Source: an uncultured Mycoplasmatota bacterium
GTDB lineage: Bacteria > Bacillota_I > Bacilli_A > RF39 > UBA660
Reading direction: 5' to 3'
NCBI GenBank assembly: GCA_947302655.1
Contig: CAMYVW010000001.1
Span: 186,001-250,000 of the forward strand
Length of the DNA stretch: 64,000 nucleotides
Shown here: positions 44,661 through 53,225 of the stretch, piece by piece
Numbering within the stretch: the stretch's first letter is position 1
How the letters are laid out: each line of letters opens with the position of its first letter
Made by a program: the position numbers and the translations under genes
The notes under the pieces: generated by a model
The model's database searches: none
Told to the model about the DNA's origin: nothing
What the model saw: the letters and a program-made list of their open reading frames with translations, nothing else

Positions 44661-44673
44661 GAAGTAGAAGGGC

Positions 44674-45657
44674 GTGATTAGTATCACAAAGCCAGTTATT
44701 AATCAAATTTTTAAAAAAATTAGAAAGTATAACAATATTGTTATTGCAAGACATGTAAGTCCAGATCCTGATGCAATAGCATCACAGCTTGCTTTAAGAG
44801 ATTCTATCCTTGCAACCTTTCCAAATAAAAAGGTTTTAGCTGTAGGTGTTGGGGTTGCTAGATTTAAAGATTATGGTACTTTAGATAAACAAGATTATAC
44901 TGACATAAAAGATGCTTTATTATTTACTTTAGATGTTCCAAATATGCATAGGGTAGATGGAATAGAAAATTTAAAGTATAAAGAAATAATTAGAATAGAT
45001 CATCATCCTGATGAAGATATTCCTGCTACCATTAACTGGGGAGATATTACTTATTCTAGTACTTGTCAAATGGTATCAGAACTTATTATGGACTCTAAAT
45101 TAGTACTAAATAAAAAAGTTGCTGCTAACTTATTTTTAGGTATGGTATCTGATAGTGACAGATTTTTACTTAAAAATACAACTGCAGATACTTTTGAAAT
45201 TGCAGCAAGGTTAATAAGAGAAAGTGAACTTGATTTTCCACCTCTATATGATAAACTTTATATAAGACCTTTTAATGAAATTAAATTTCAAGCATATATT
45301 ATCAATAATTTAACAATTATTGACAATGCCTTTGCTTACATAAAGATAAACGAAGATATATTAAAGGAATATAATGTTGATGCTGCTACAGTTACTAACA
45401 TGATTAATAATTTTAATTTTGTAAATGACTATGTTGTGTGGTGCTTTGTTGTAAATGATAAAAGGAATGAACAAATAAAGGTTTCAATTAGAAGTAGAGG
45501 ACCTATTATTAATACTATAGCAAGTAAATATAATGGTGGAGGCCATAAACTTGCTGCAGGTTGCCGCATTAAAACCAATGAAGAAGTGGATAAACTACTA
45601 GAAGAGCTAAAAGACGCCGCCGTTAGTTATATTTCGACAGAAAAGGTTAGTGAATAA
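44674..45657 (+). CDS. DHH/DHHA1 phosphoesterase (NrnA-like)
   Basis: 327 aa. DHH-family Mn2+ phosphodiesterase of the nanoRNase/pAp phosphatase type, which degrades short RNA or cyclic-dinucleotide products. Motifs: RHVSPDPDAIAS (residues 25-36), IDHHPDED, GMVSDSDRF, and DHHA1 motif YNGGGHKLAAGC near the C-terminus. The start is unsure: GTG 44674 lies only one base after the aaggg SD, while a start a few codons later would have to be non-standard (ATT or ATC). Probably cotranscribed with ackA. Confidence 0.88.
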   Translation: MISITKPVINQIFKKIRKYNNIVIARHVSPDPDAIASQLALRDSILATFPNKKVLAVGVGVARFKDYGTLDKQDYTDIKDALLFTLDVPNMHRVDGIENLKYKEIIRIDHHPDEDIPATINWGDITYSSTCQMVSELIMDSKLVLNKKVAANLFLGMVSDSDRFLLKNTTADTFEIAARLIRESELDFPPLYDKLYIRPFNEIKFQAYIINNLTIIDNAFAYIKINEDILKEYNVDAATVTNMINNFNFVNDYVVWCFVVNDKRNEQIKVSIRSRGPIINTIASKYNGGGHKLAAGCRIKTNEEVDKLLEELKDAAVSYISTEKVSE

Positions 45658-45670
45658 CTAATCTTTTTTT
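45641..45670 (+). terminator. Terminator after DHH phosphoesterase gene
   Basis: aaaaggttagt (45641-45651) pairs with actaatctttt (45657-45667), one G:T pair, followed by T residues. Confidence 0.8.
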
Positions 45671-45707
45671 ATTATAATAATTTAATTAATAAAGGAGAAT
45701 TTATTAT

Positions 45708-46103
45708 ATGGAAACACCAAGAAGTTATGCTTTAAGATTATTAAAAACAAAGAATTATTATATAAAAGAAATGTATGATAAATTAAATAATAAATATGAT
45801 AAAAATACTACTAATAAAGTTATTAAGGATTTAATTAAAAATGATTATTTAAATGATAGAAAACTGGTATATTTAAAAATGAATTATTTAATTAATGAAA
45901 AGAAATATGGAAAGAATTATGTTATAGATTATTTTATTAATAAAAATATTTCATATAATCTAATTTCATATATCTTAGATAATTTTAATAATACAATTTT
46001 TTTAAATAATAAGAGTGAAATTATAGACTTATTATTAAAAAAAGGAAAAGATAAAAAGTATATAAGTAGTTATTTAATTAGAAAAGGGTATGATATTGAA
46101 TAA
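45708..46103 (+). CDS. recX: RecX-family regulator
   Basis: 131 aa, all-helical. The first repeat SYALRLLKTKNYYIKEMYDKLNNK followed by IKDLIKNDYLNDRK matches the three-helix RecX repeat that binds and restrains RecA filaments. At 131 aa it is shorter than most RecX (150-270), so one repeat may be partial. Very Lys/Asn/Tyr-rich. The SD (aaaggag) is strong. The identification is by pattern and could be a distant relative. Confidence 0.75.
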   Translation: METPRSYALRLLKTKNYYIKEMYDKLNNKYDKNTTNKVIKDLIKNDYLNDRKLVYLKMNYLINEKKYGKNYVIDYFINKNISYNLISYILDNFNNTIFLNNKSEIIDLLLKKGKDKKYISSYLIRKGYDIE

Positions 46104-46104
46104 A

Positions 46105-46129
46105 AAAACCACTAATTGTTAGTGGTTTT
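46105..46129. terminator. Bidirectional terminator between recX and prsA
   Basis: aaaaccacta (46105-46114), 5-nt loop, tagtggtttt (46120-46129); A run to the left and T-rich on the right, serving both converging genes. Confidence 0.85.
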
Positions 46130-46132
46130 AAA

Positions 46133-47155
46133 TTATTTTTGTTGTGTATTTTGATTAAGTGCTGCATTCATATATTTAGAATATTGTGATTGAATATCAT
46201 CATCAATGATATCAACACCATATTCTTTTCTAAAATATTGCATTGCTTTAACCATAATCTTGGCATCACTTGCCATAATATTTTTAGATAAAATAGTTCT
46301 AATAGAATCTTCTGCTTTTTCTAGTGAAGCTTTTTTCTTTTGATCAACTTTTAATATTACATGATATCCTAAATCAGTAGTAATTACTTCAGTTGAATAT
46401 TCACCTTTTTTAAGTTTAATAGCTGCATTAACAAGTTCATCATAGTTACTTCCTAAAGAATTTATATTAATAAATCCTAAAGCTCCACCTGATTTCTTAG
46501 TTGAATCATCATCAGAATATTCTTTTGCTAAACTTGTAAATGTTTCATTTACATCTTTACCATCTTTTTTAGCTTTATTTAGTTTTTCAATAACCTCTTT
46601 AGCTTTATTTAATGCTTTTTCTTCAGCTTTAGAAATATCTTCAGTAGATGCTCCTGATTTGACATTTGGTGTAATTAAAATATGATTGATTGAAACATCA
46701 CCTTGATATACATTTTCATAGTAATCTTTTAAGTCTTTTTCTGAAACAGTAGTTTTAGCGTATTTTTCAGCAGCTCTATTTTGTAGATAATTTAAATAAA
46801 TATAGTTTTTATAAGCTTCTACAGTAGAGTAGTTAGTATAATACTGAATAGCTTTTAATAACTCTTCATCACTACCATATGTTTCTTTCATAGATTTAAT
46901 AGTATTATCAGCATACTTTTCAGCATCTTTAAGTTCTTTTTTAAATTCTTGCTCTAAAATCTTTTTATCAATAATATTAATAGTAGCCTCTAAAGCAAAA
47001 TCATTCTTTAATGTACTATATAGTTCTTCAGCACTAATTTTATCCCCATTTTTAAACGTAATTACAGCTTCTTCACCATTTTTAAGTTTAGGTATTTTTC
47101 CACAACCACAAATTAAAAATAGGGAAAGTGTAATTAAAAATAATTTCTTTTTCAT
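46133..47155 (-). CDS. prsA: PrsA-type foldase lipoprotein (parvulin)
   Basis: 340 aa. Signal peptide with lipobox ICGC, lipid-modified Cys expected near residue 19. The parvulin (PpiC) domain spans about 145-245, starting SINHILITPNV and including GGALGFIN and LGYHVILKV. It assists folding of exported proteins at the membrane-wall interface by prolyl isomerisation and chaperone action. ATG 47155 follows SD ggaggg; a longer frame exists but has no SD. The C-terminus is Gln/Asn-rich. Convergent with recX. Confidence 0.92.
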   Translation of the reverse strand: MKKKLFLITLSLFLICGCGKIPKLKNGEEAVITFKNGDKISAEELYSTLKNDFALEATINIIDKKILEQEFKKELKDAEKYADNTIKSMKETYGSDEELLKAIQYYTNYSTVEAYKNYIYLNYLQNRAAEKYAKTTVSEKDLKDYYENVYQGDVSINHILITPNVKSGASTEDISKAEEKALNKAKEVIEKLNKAKKDGKDVNETFTSLAKEYSDDDSTKKSGGALGFININSLGSNYDELVNAAIKLKKGEYSTEVITTDLGYHVILKVDQKKKASLEKAEDSIRTILSKNIMASDAKIMVKAMQYFRKEYGVDIIDDDIQSQYSKYMNAALNQNTQQK

Positions 47156-47298
47156 TATACCCTCCAATAACAATTATTATAGCAATATCAAAATTCAAAT
47201 TCAAGTTTTGTTTTAAATTTGATACATAATATAGTACTCACATATTTTGAAAGTTTGTATAAAATATTAATGAAAAGACAAATAAAGGAGGAATGAAT

Positions 47299-47394
47299 AT
47301 GAACGGTAATTTCGGATGCGGCGGAGGTCTTGGTGCAGCTATCATTTTAGTGCTATTTATTCTATTAATAATCATATTAGGAGCAGCTATTTAG
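47299..47394 (+). CDS. YjcZ-family sporulation miniprotein
   Basis: 31 aa, starting MNGNFGCGGGLGAA, followed by a single membrane helix of Ile/Leu/Val and a short GAAI end. This is the pattern of the YjcZ/sporulation membrane miniproteins (Gly-rich start, then ALIVVLFILLIIVG-type helix), which are made in late sporulation in Bacillus. SD aaaggagg precedes the ATG by seven bases; the ATG at 47293 is too close to the SD. Below usual ORF length limits. Confidence 0.8.
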   Translation: MNGNFGCGGGLGAAIILVLFILLIIILGAAI

Positions 47395-47421
47395 TCTTTT
47401 TAAATAAGGAGGTCCCTTTTT

Positions 47422-47547
47422 ATGGGAACAAATAACAAAGAATGTTGTGGAGGAAAACCATCATTAAATAAGTGCACTAATCCTGTTTTTGTAGTTTTAA
47501 TATTATTTATTCTTATGGCTATTATTATTGGTGGTAGATTCTACTAA
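47422..47547 (+). CDS. YjcZ-like Cys-containing membrane miniprotein
   Basis: 41 aa. N-terminal half is polar with MGTNNKECCGG and KCTNP, followed by one membrane helix (about 22-37) ending IIGGRFY. SD aaggagg lies upstream and the gene starts 27 nt after the first miniprotein, so they are one operon. Same architecture as its neighbour, with three Cys that could form disulphides or bind metal; function unknown, sporulation inferred from the neighbour. Confidence 0.7.
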   Translation: MGTNNKECCGGKPSLNKCTNPVFVVLILFILMAIIIGGRFY

Positions 47548-47548
47548 A

Positions 47549-47580
47549 AAAACACTGAAGTTTTTAACCTTCAGTGTTTT
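47549..47580. terminator. Bidirectional terminator after the miniprotein operon and capA
   Basis: aaaacactgaag (47549-47560) pairs with cttcagtgtttt (47569-47580). On the reverse strand it is followed by seven T residues; it includes the capA stop codon. Confidence 0.85.
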
Positions 47581-48778
47581 CTATTTGACTAAATAGTGGT
47601 TCAATTTTATATTCATCATTTCCACCAGTTACGATATTCTTAAACTTTTCATAGTTACTTTCATAGTTTGTTAAATATTTTGCTATTTCAGAATTTGTAA
47701 ATGGAATTATTATGTGACCAGAATAAGATGGAACGTGTCTCCATGTAAATATCAAAGCACCACCAACATCACTTATTTCTATTTTTGACTCACCGTTTTC
47801 TACAGTCTTAGTGATATTTAAAGTTCCGAGTAAACCAACACGTTTATAGTCTTCAATTTGATTAGATAAATAATTACCTAATGAATAGTAAATAACAGTA
47901 TTACCAATTTTTTCTATTGGTTGAACAACATGTGGATGTGCACCTATAACAATATCTACACCTAAATCAGCAAGAAATTGTGCTTTTGTTCTTTCAGATT
48001 GTGTAGGAACATGTGTGTATTCTTCACCCCAGTGCATTGCTACAATTAAAACATCAACTTTATCTCTTAAATATTCTACATCTGCTTTAACTTTTTCATC
48101 ATTCCATACATTTACTAAATATGGTTTATCTGATGGTAGTGGAAGACCATTAGTGTGCTCTGTATAAGATAGCATTGCGTAAGTTATATTATTTTTTTCT
48201 TTTATTATATAATTAGTTCTTGTTTCTTCACTATCAGCTTGCCCATTCCACATAACATCAGTGTTCTTCCAGTAATTAACAGAATTTAATACACCTTGAA
48301 CTCCTTGGTCCATTGAGTGATTATTTGCAAGTGATACCATATTAAAACCAATATCTCTCATTGTATCAGCGAATGCTGAAGGGGTATTAAATCTTGGATA
48401 GCCAGAGTAACCTCGATCATCTCCGCCAATAATGGTTTCTTGATTGTAATATCTTAGATCAAATTGTTTTATATAATCAGCAACATATTTTTGTTGCTTA
48501 TAAAAATCAAATGTTCCATCACTTTTTTGAGCATCTCTAAATACATTACTATGTATTAAAGCATCTCCGCCCATAACCATGGATAATTTATATACTTTTT
48601 TAGTTTCTTTAACTTCTTTAGGTTTTGCATTATTGTTAGTATTATTCGAATTGGATTTATTTGTATTAGTTTCTTTATTAAATACTTTAAAATAAAGTAA
48701 ACCAGATAACGAACCAACAACAACTAAAAATATCAATGCTTTAACCCAAGTTTTAATTTTAGTTTTATGTCTTGCCAT
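47564..48778 (-). CDS. CapA-family metallophosphoesterase-like protein
   Basis: 404 aa. A cytosolic basic start and one membrane helix (about 10-28) precede a Thr/Asn-rich linker and a CapA (PGA capsule synthesis) domain: MGGDALIHS, YNQETIIGG, LANNHSMDQG, MHWGEEYTHVPT, GAHPHVVQPIE. These are metal-binding His/Asp/Glu blocks of the calcineurin-like fold. The family includes polyglutamate synthesis proteins, but no capB/capC is near, so a general envelope role is as likely. One base separates it from the HIT gene. Confidence 0.88.
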   Translation of the reverse strand: MARHKTKIKTWVKALIFLVVVGSLSGLLYFKVFNKETNTNKSNSNNTNNNAKPKEVKETKKVYKLSMVMGGDALIHSNVFRDAQKSDGTFDFYKQQKYVADYIKQFDLRYYNQETIIGGDDRGYSGYPRFNTPSAFADTMRDIGFNMVSLANNHSMDQGVQGVLNSVNYWKNTDVMWNGQADSEETRTNYIIKEKNNITYAMLSYTEHTNGLPLPSDKPYLVNVWNDEKVKADVEYLRDKVDVLIVAMHWGEEYTHVPTQSERTKAQFLADLGVDIVIGAHPHVVQPIEKIGNTVIYYSLGNYLSNQIEDYKRVGLLGTLNITKTVENGESKIEISDVGGALIFTWRHVPSYSGHIIIPFTNSEIAKYLTNYESNYEKFKNIVTGGNDEYKIEPLFSQIENTEG

Positions 48779-48779
48779 A

Positions 48780-49145
48780 CTAACTCTCCATTATATTTTT
48801 ATAAACTTCATCAACAGAATATTCCAATTTTTTATTAAATCCTGGAATGATATGTTTGTGATAGTGTTTTACAGCTTGAGCATCCATATAGTTTACAACA
48901 AAAGTAACAGAATTTTTGTGAAATATATTTTCAAGTTTATCACTTAATATTTTTGTTACTTTATTAATATGAATTAATAAATCATCAGGAATCTCTTTAT
49001 AATCTTCATAATGTTTTTTAGGAATTATTAAAGTATGACCATCACCATGAGGATTAATGTCTAAAATTCCAATAACAAGTTCATCTTCATATATTTTCTT
49101 TGAAGGTATATCACCATTAACTATTTTACAAAATATACAGTCCAT
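48780..49145 (-). CDS. HIT-family nucleotide-binding hydrolase
   Basis: 121 aa. Typical start MDCIFCKIVNGDIPSKKIYE and catalytic triad HYHKHIIPG (HxHxH). HIT hydrolases cleave nucleotide phosphoramidates and similar compounds. ATG 49145 is chosen over the longer frame because SD aggaga lies seven bases upstream on the reverse strand. Cotranscribed with capA. Confidence 0.93.
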   Translation of the reverse strand: MDCIFCKIVNGDIPSKKIYEDELVIGILDINPHGDGHTLIIPKKHYEDYKEIPDDLLIHINKVTKILSDKLENIFHKNSVTFVVNYMDAQAVKHYHKHIIPGFNKKLEYSVDEVYKNIMES

Positions 49146-49199
49146 TTTTTTATCTCCTATCATATAAACATATTATAACAAATTAATATTTGAATGGGT

Positions 49200-49227
49200 A
49201 CTTTTTTATAGGTATTAGCATAGATTA
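49200..49227 (+). promoter_or_regulatory. Candidate mother-cell (SigE/SigK) promoter of cotE
   Basis: gCATAGATTA (-10 at 49219-49227) matches SigK CATANNNTA fully and SigE CATACANT at seven of eight positions. An AC at 49200-49201 lies 17 nt upstream, as in SigK promoters; no clear SigE -35 is seen. In Bacillus cotE is read by SigE, so both are listed. Confidence 0.4.
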
Positions 49228-49248
49228 TATTAAAAGGGGGCTTGAAAA

Positions 49249-49773
49249 TTGGCAAGCTATAAAGAAATTGTTACTAAAACTGTAATTGGTAAAGCAAAAA
49301 AGACAAGTAAAAATGAGGTTTCATTAAAACCTGAAAATATGCCAAATACAGTTTTAGGCTGCTGGGTAATAAATCACTCATTTAGTGGTACAAATGAAAA
49401 TGGGTTAGTAAAATTAAATGGTTCATTTGATGTAAATGTTTGGTATTCGTATGATAGTGATCATAAAACAGCTGTATCTACAAAAACCTATAATTATGAA
49501 GATATTATGAACATACCTATAAAAAATAATGCTACACTAACTGATAGTTCAGAAATAATAGTTAGAAGTTTAAAACAACCAACTGTAAGTGATGTAAAAG
49601 TAGTTAATGGTGATGTAAAACTATTAGTTGAAAAAGAACTAGGTGTTGAGATAATTGGTGAAGCTAAAATTAAAGTATCTATAGAAGATGATGAAGATGA
49701 TTACGAAGAATTAATTGATGATTCTGAAGTTGATAATATAATAAATGAAATCGATGAAGAATATTTAAAATAA
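49249..49773 (+). CDS. cotE: Outer spore coat morphogenetic protein CotE
   Basis: 174 aa. The start ASYKEIVTKTVIGK, the NTVLGCWVINHSF segment, SFDVNVWYSYDSDHKT and a strongly acidic C-terminal tail are the CotE pattern; length close to B. subtilis (181 aa). CotE is recruited by SpoIVA and directs outer coat assembly. TTG start with SD aaaggggg eight bases before it. It is a single gene, not next to mutS as in Bacillus. Confidence 0.93.
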   Translation: MASYKEIVTKTVIGKAKKTSKNEVSLKPENMPNTVLGCWVINHSFSGTNENGLVKLNGSFDVNVWYSYDSDHKTAVSTKTYNYEDIMNIPIKNNATLTDSSEIIVRSLKQPTVSDVKVVNGDVKLLVEKELGVEIIGEAKIKVSIEDDEDDYEELIDDSEVDNIINEIDEEYLK

Positions 49774-49790
49774 GTGTTAACCAAAAAATG

Positions 49791-49819
49791 TTGACATGCA
49801 ATAATTAATAAAGTAAAAT
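49791..49819 (+). promoter_or_regulatory. SigA promoter of rpsP-khpA
   Basis: TTGACA (49791-49796), 17-nt spacer, TAAAAT (49814-49819). Confidence 0.75.
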
Positions 49820-49845
49820 ATATAGCAGTTAAGGAGGATTATATC

Positions 49846-50127
49846 ATGGCTGTTAAATTAAGATTAAAAAGAATGGGTTCTAAACAAAAACCTTTTTATC
49901 GTATTGTTGCTGCTGATTCAAGATTCCCAAGAGATGGACGTTTCATTGAAACAGTAGGAACTTATGATCCAATTAAAAAAGATGCTGATGTTACAATTGA
50001 TGAAGAAAAGGCATTAAAATGGTTAAATAATGGTGCTCAACCAACTGATACTGTAAAAAGCATTTTATCTAAAAAAGGAATTATGGCAAAATACGCTGCA
50101 CAAAAAAATAAAAAAGCAGGTAAATAA
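49846..50127 (+). CDS. rpsP: 30S ribosomal protein S16
   Basis: 93 aa. [21 protein letters not shown], then [18 protein letters not shown] and the [15 protein letters not shown] segment are standard S16. SD aaggagg. In most Firmicutes rpsP is followed by khpA, rimM and trmD; here khpA follows after 2 nt, but rimM and trmD are not in this operon. Confidence 0.98.
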   Translation: MAVKLRLKRMGSKQKPFYRIVAADSRFPRDGRFIETVGTYDPIKKDADVTIDEEKALKWLNNGAQPTDTVKSILSKKGIMAKYAAQKNKKAGK

Positions 50128-50129
50128 TT

Positions 50130-50375
50130 ATGGAAATTGTAGAGTTTACTGAAAATCTTGTAAAAAGCATTGTAAAAGAACCAGATATGGTAAAAGTTCA
50201 AAGCTTTGGTGGAGAAGAAGATTCACAAATTCTTGAAATCATCGTAGCTGATTCTGATAAAGGTGCTGTAATTGGTAAAAATGGACGTATGGCTAACTCT
50301 CTTAGAACAATCGTTCAAGCATATGCTTTTTTACACGATAATAAAAAAATCAAATTAAATATTGATTCGTTTTAA
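50130..50375 (+). CDS. khpA: KH-domain RNA-binding protein KhpA (YlqC)
   Basis: 81 aa. One KH domain with GxxG motif in VIGKNGRMANSLR. In Firmicutes KhpA pairs with KhpB to bind small RNAs and mRNAs and affects cell size. It begins two bases after rpsP and shares its promoter. A terminator follows at once. Confidence 0.95.
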   Translation: MEIVEFTENLVKSIVKEPDMVKVQSFGGEEDSQILEIIVADSDKGAVIGKNGRMANSLRTIVQAYAFLHDNKKIKLNIDSF

Positions 50376-50404
50376 AAAATGATTTTAAACAAATCATTTT
50401 TTTT
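50374..50404 (+). terminator. Terminator after rpsP-khpA
   Basis: aaaaaatgatt (50374-50384) pairs with aatcatttttt (50392-50402), followed by T residues. Confidence 0.85.
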
Positions 50405-50456
50405 ATTTATTAAAATTAATGTTTATGTATGGTATAATAAATTAAGGTGGTATGAA

Positions 50457-50870
50457 ATGAATAAAAAAGGGTTTACCTTAATTGAACTACTTGCAGTAAT
50501 AATATTAATTTCTGTAATTACATTAATTACAATTCCATCAATCAAATATGCAAGTAGAAAAATTAATGAAAGAAATTATGAAACTAAACTAAAAATGATT
50601 AAAGCATCTGCTGAGGATTATGGTAACGATTATAAAGAAATTATTCAGTATAACTCTTCAGAAACTTATACTAATCCAAGTGATAGTATAGCTTATCCAT
50701 CAGTTACTGTAACTGTTTCTGATTTACTTGCAAATGGATATTTAGTAAAAGATGCCGATATTGCTCAAGATGATATTTTAGATCCACGTGATAAAACTAG
50801 TTTAAAATCAAATTCTATTACTATATATATTAAAAATAACAGTGCATATGCTGTCTTAAATTTTAATTAA
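50457..50870 (+). CDS. Type IV pilin-like (pseudopilin) protein
   Basis: 137 aa. Leader MNKKGFTLIELLAV with cleavage expected after Gly5 and Glu at mature position 5. The globular region carries DYGNDYKEII, DLLANGYLVKDAD and DPRDKTSLKSNSITIYI, similar in layout to the pilin at 16832. No Cys is visible in the mature part. SD aaggtgg is six bases before ATG 50457; the longer upstream frame has no SD. A TATAAT box at about 50433-50438 suggests its own promoter. fmt follows 12 nt downstream. Confidence 0.88.
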   Translation: MNKKGFTLIELLAVIILISVITLITIPSIKYASRKINERNYETKLKMIKASAEDYGNDYKEIIQYNSSETYTNPSDSIAYPSVTVTVSDLLANGYLVKDADIAQDDILDPRDKTSLKSNSITIYIKNNSAYAVLNFN

Positions 50871-50882
50871 AGGACTGATTAT

Positions 50883-51806
50883 ATGAAACCAAAAGTTATA
50901 TTTATGGGTACTCCAGAGTTTGCGGTTCCTATTTTAGAAGTTTTATTAAATGAAACCGATGTAAAGTTAGTTGTTACCCAGCCAGATAAACTTGTAGGAA
51001 GAAAACAAGAATTGAGTTATTCACCAATAAAAAAATTAGCTTTAGAAAATAATATTGATGTTTTTCAACCAGAAAAACTTAGAAATGATATTAAACCAAT
51101 TATTGATATTGATGCTGACTTAATTGTTACATGTGCATATGGTCAGATACTTCCTTTAGAAGTATTAAATCACCCTAAAATAGCATCAATAAATGTTCAT
51201 GCATCTCTTCTCCCTAAATTAAGAGGCGGAGCTCCAATTCATCATGCTATTATAGATGGATATGATGAAACTGGAATAACCATTATGTATATGGCAGAAG
51301 GTATGGATGATGGAGATATTATAAGTCAGGTAAAAACAAAAATAGAACCAACTGATAATGTTGGAACTCTTCATGATAGATTAAGTATTTTAGGAGCTAA
51401 ACTTTTAAAAGATACTTTACCAAGTATTATAAATAAAGAAAATAACCGTGTTAAACAAGATGAGGATTTAGTTACTTTTGCTTATAACATTAAAAGAGAA
51501 GAAGAACATATTGATTTTAATAAAGAAGGTAAAGTAATTATTAATCAAATTAGAGGTTTGAATCCATGGCCTACATCTAATACCATATTAAATGATGTAG
51601 AGTTTAAAGTTTTAAATGCTACTTTTGAACCTCAAAATGTTGATAAACCATACACCGTAAAGGTGGAAAAGAATAAACTTGGAGTTACATGTAAAGATGG
51701 AATCATATATTTTGATTTAATAAAGCCATTTGGAAAAAAAGTTATGTCTGTAAAAGATTTTTTAAATGGTGTTCATGATGATATATCAAAATGGAGCGTA
51801 AAATAA
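50883..51806 (+). CDS. fmt: Methionyl-tRNA formyltransferase
   Basis: 307 aa. Transfers the formyl group from 10-formyl-tetrahydrofolate to initiator Met-tRNA. Motifs: FMGTPEFAVP at the N-terminus, HASLLPKLRGGAPIHHAI with the catalytic His, and IRGLNPWPT at the C-terminal domain. The usual neighbours def and rsmB are absent. Its stop overlaps the next start by one base (TAATG). Confidence 0.97.
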   Translation: MKPKVIFMGTPEFAVPILEVLLNETDVKLVVTQPDKLVGRKQELSYSPIKKLALENNIDVFQPEKLRNDIKPIIDIDADLIVTCAYGQILPLEVLNHPKIASINVHASLLPKLRGGAPIHHAIIDGYDETGITIMYMAEGMDDGDIISQVKTKIEPTDNVGTLHDRLSILGAKLLKDTLPSIINKENNRVKQDEDLVTFAYNIKREEEHIDFNKEGKVIINQIRGLNPWPTSNTILNDVEFKVLNATFEPQNVDKPYTVKVEKNKLGVTCKDGIIYFDLIKPFGKKVMSVKDFLNGVHDDISKWSVK

Positions 51807-52480
51807 TGAAATTATTTAAAGAAAAAAAACAAAGAGAAATAAAAGAGGATGATAGTTTACTAGTTAAACTTTGGTATAACAAAAGAACTCATGCACTAAT
51901 GGTTCTTGGAATGTATGGGATCTTCTTATTAATTTTATTAATATTAGCATCTATTAGTTCATCTAAACCAGTAAATAATAATATTGTTAAAGCTAAAGAT
52001 GTAGAAAAATATTTTATATCATTAAATGATAAAGAAATATCCTATAGTGTTGTTATAAATAGCAATAATGAAGACATATATTATTTTACTGGAAAAAATG
52101 TTGATGATAACATTGTTGGTAAACTTCTTCATAATAATGAAGACTATCAAATAAGCATATCAAATGATGAGTGTAAAGTAGGAACTGTTACAGATGATGG
52201 TTTTATAGAAGATAGTGATAAATTATGTCCAGATGTAATTAATTATGATATTTTTAATTATGAAAAACTATATAATGATGTTCTTAATAAAGATACAACA
52301 AGAATAAGAAAGTATAATGATTATTATTCCTTTAAAGACAAAAATACAGCTTACAAATTATATGTTAAAAATGATACTTTATCAAAAGTTGATATTAGTA
52401 ATAAAGATGTGACTTATAGTATTAATTATTTTGAAAATATTACTGAAGATATTTTAAATGAAGATATTGCTGAAGAATAA
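51806..52480 (+). CDS. Single-pass membrane protein of unknown function
   Basis: 224 aa, not recognised. N-terminal 25 residues are highly charged and cytosolic, a membrane helix spans about 30-51, and an extracytoplasmic region of about 170 residues follows that is rich in Asp/Asn/Tyr with two Cys (DECKVGTV and DKLCPDV) likely to form a disulphide. The start overlaps the fmt stop; SD ggag (51793-51796). Part of an fmt-headed operon. Confidence 0.75.
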   Translation: MKLFKEKKQREIKEDDSLLVKLWYNKRTHALMVLGMYGIFLLILLILASISSSKPVNNNIVKAKDVEKYFISLNDKEISYSVVINSNNEDIYYFTGKNVDDNIVGKLLHNNEDYQISISNDECKVGTVTDDGFIEDSDKLCPDVINYDIFNYEKLYNDVLNKDTTRIRKYNDYYSFKDKNTAYKLYVKNDTLSKVDISNKDVTYSINYFENITEDILNEDIAEE

Positions 52481-52509
52481 AAACCCATACTATTAGGTGG
52501 TGAAAAATA

Positions 52510-53166
52510 ATGGATAAAAAAAGAAAACATATTCTAGTTCTTGTTAATTTAATAACGCTTTCAAGAATAATTGGATCAATATTTTTATTTCCAATTTATT
52601 TTGCATATGGAAAAATAGTTGTTGGTTTAATTCTAGCATTTTTATTTTTCACTGATTCAGTAGATGGTTACCTAGCAAGAAAATATGATGTTAGTACTTT
52701 TTTTGGAAGTATAATTGATAGTTTATGTGATAAAGTAATCATAATAGTTTCATGTCTTTTATTATGTTTTATTAATAAATACATGTATGTATGCATTATT
52801 ATAGAAACTTTAATTTGTTTAGTTAATTTATATGCATTAATGCAAAATGGTAATATTAAATCTAGTCAAATAGGTAAAATAAAAATGTGGGTTATAACTA
52901 TATGTGTTATTTGTGGATTTTTCGTTCCATCAAATAAAGAGGTTGTTAATATATTGATTGCAGCACCTGCAATTATATTTGAACTTCTAACTGTTACTGA
53001 TTATATAATTAAAGCATCAAAACTTAAACCAAGTATTAAAATAAAAAAACCACATTATAAAAACAAAACTGAAATTAAGCGTATGTTATTTGATCCTGAA
53101 TTCTATAGAAAACATAAAGATGAAAAAGGATTAATTTCTAACATATATAAAGATGGAAATAGTTAA
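52510..53166 (+). CDS. CDP-alcohol phosphatidyltransferase family protein
   Basis: 218 aa integral membrane enzyme of phospholipid synthesis. The signature DGx2ARx8Gx3Dx3D is complete: DGYLARK, then G and the two Asp in SIIDSLCDK (residues about 49-73). Several membrane helices. PgsA (phosphatidylglycerophosphate synthase) is one candidate, but the long basic C-terminal extension (about 175-218) is unusual, and I cannot decide the acceptor alcohol. SD aggtggtg upstream; 29 nt after the preceding gene. Confidence 0.88.
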   Translation: MDKKRKHILVLVNLITLSRIIGSIFLFPIYFAYGKIVVGLILAFLFFTDSVDGYLARKYDVSTFFGSIIDSLCDKVIIIVSCLLLCFINKYMYVCIIIETLICLVNLYALMQNGNIKSSQIGKIKMWVITICVICGFFVPSNKEVVNILIAAPAIIFELLTVTDYIIKASKLKPSIKIKKPHYKNKTEIKRMLFDPEFYRKHKDEKGLISNIYKDGNS

Positions 53167-53180
53167 CTATTTCTTTTTTT
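53156..53180 (+). terminator. Terminator after CDP-alcohol phosphotransferase gene
   Basis: A perfect palindrome gaaatagttaactatttc (53156-53173) followed by seven T residues; it overlaps the stop codon. Confidence 0.8.
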
Positions 53181-53225
53181 ATACCTTTGTGTTAAGATTT
53201 ATTTATGGAAAGTAGGTTATTAAGT

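Noticed and set aside
47221-47298. SigG/SigK promoter before the YjcZ-like genes
   Set aside because: CATAATATA at 47225-47233 fits the -10 of either factor, but no acceptable -35 is present at the right distance, so it was not called.
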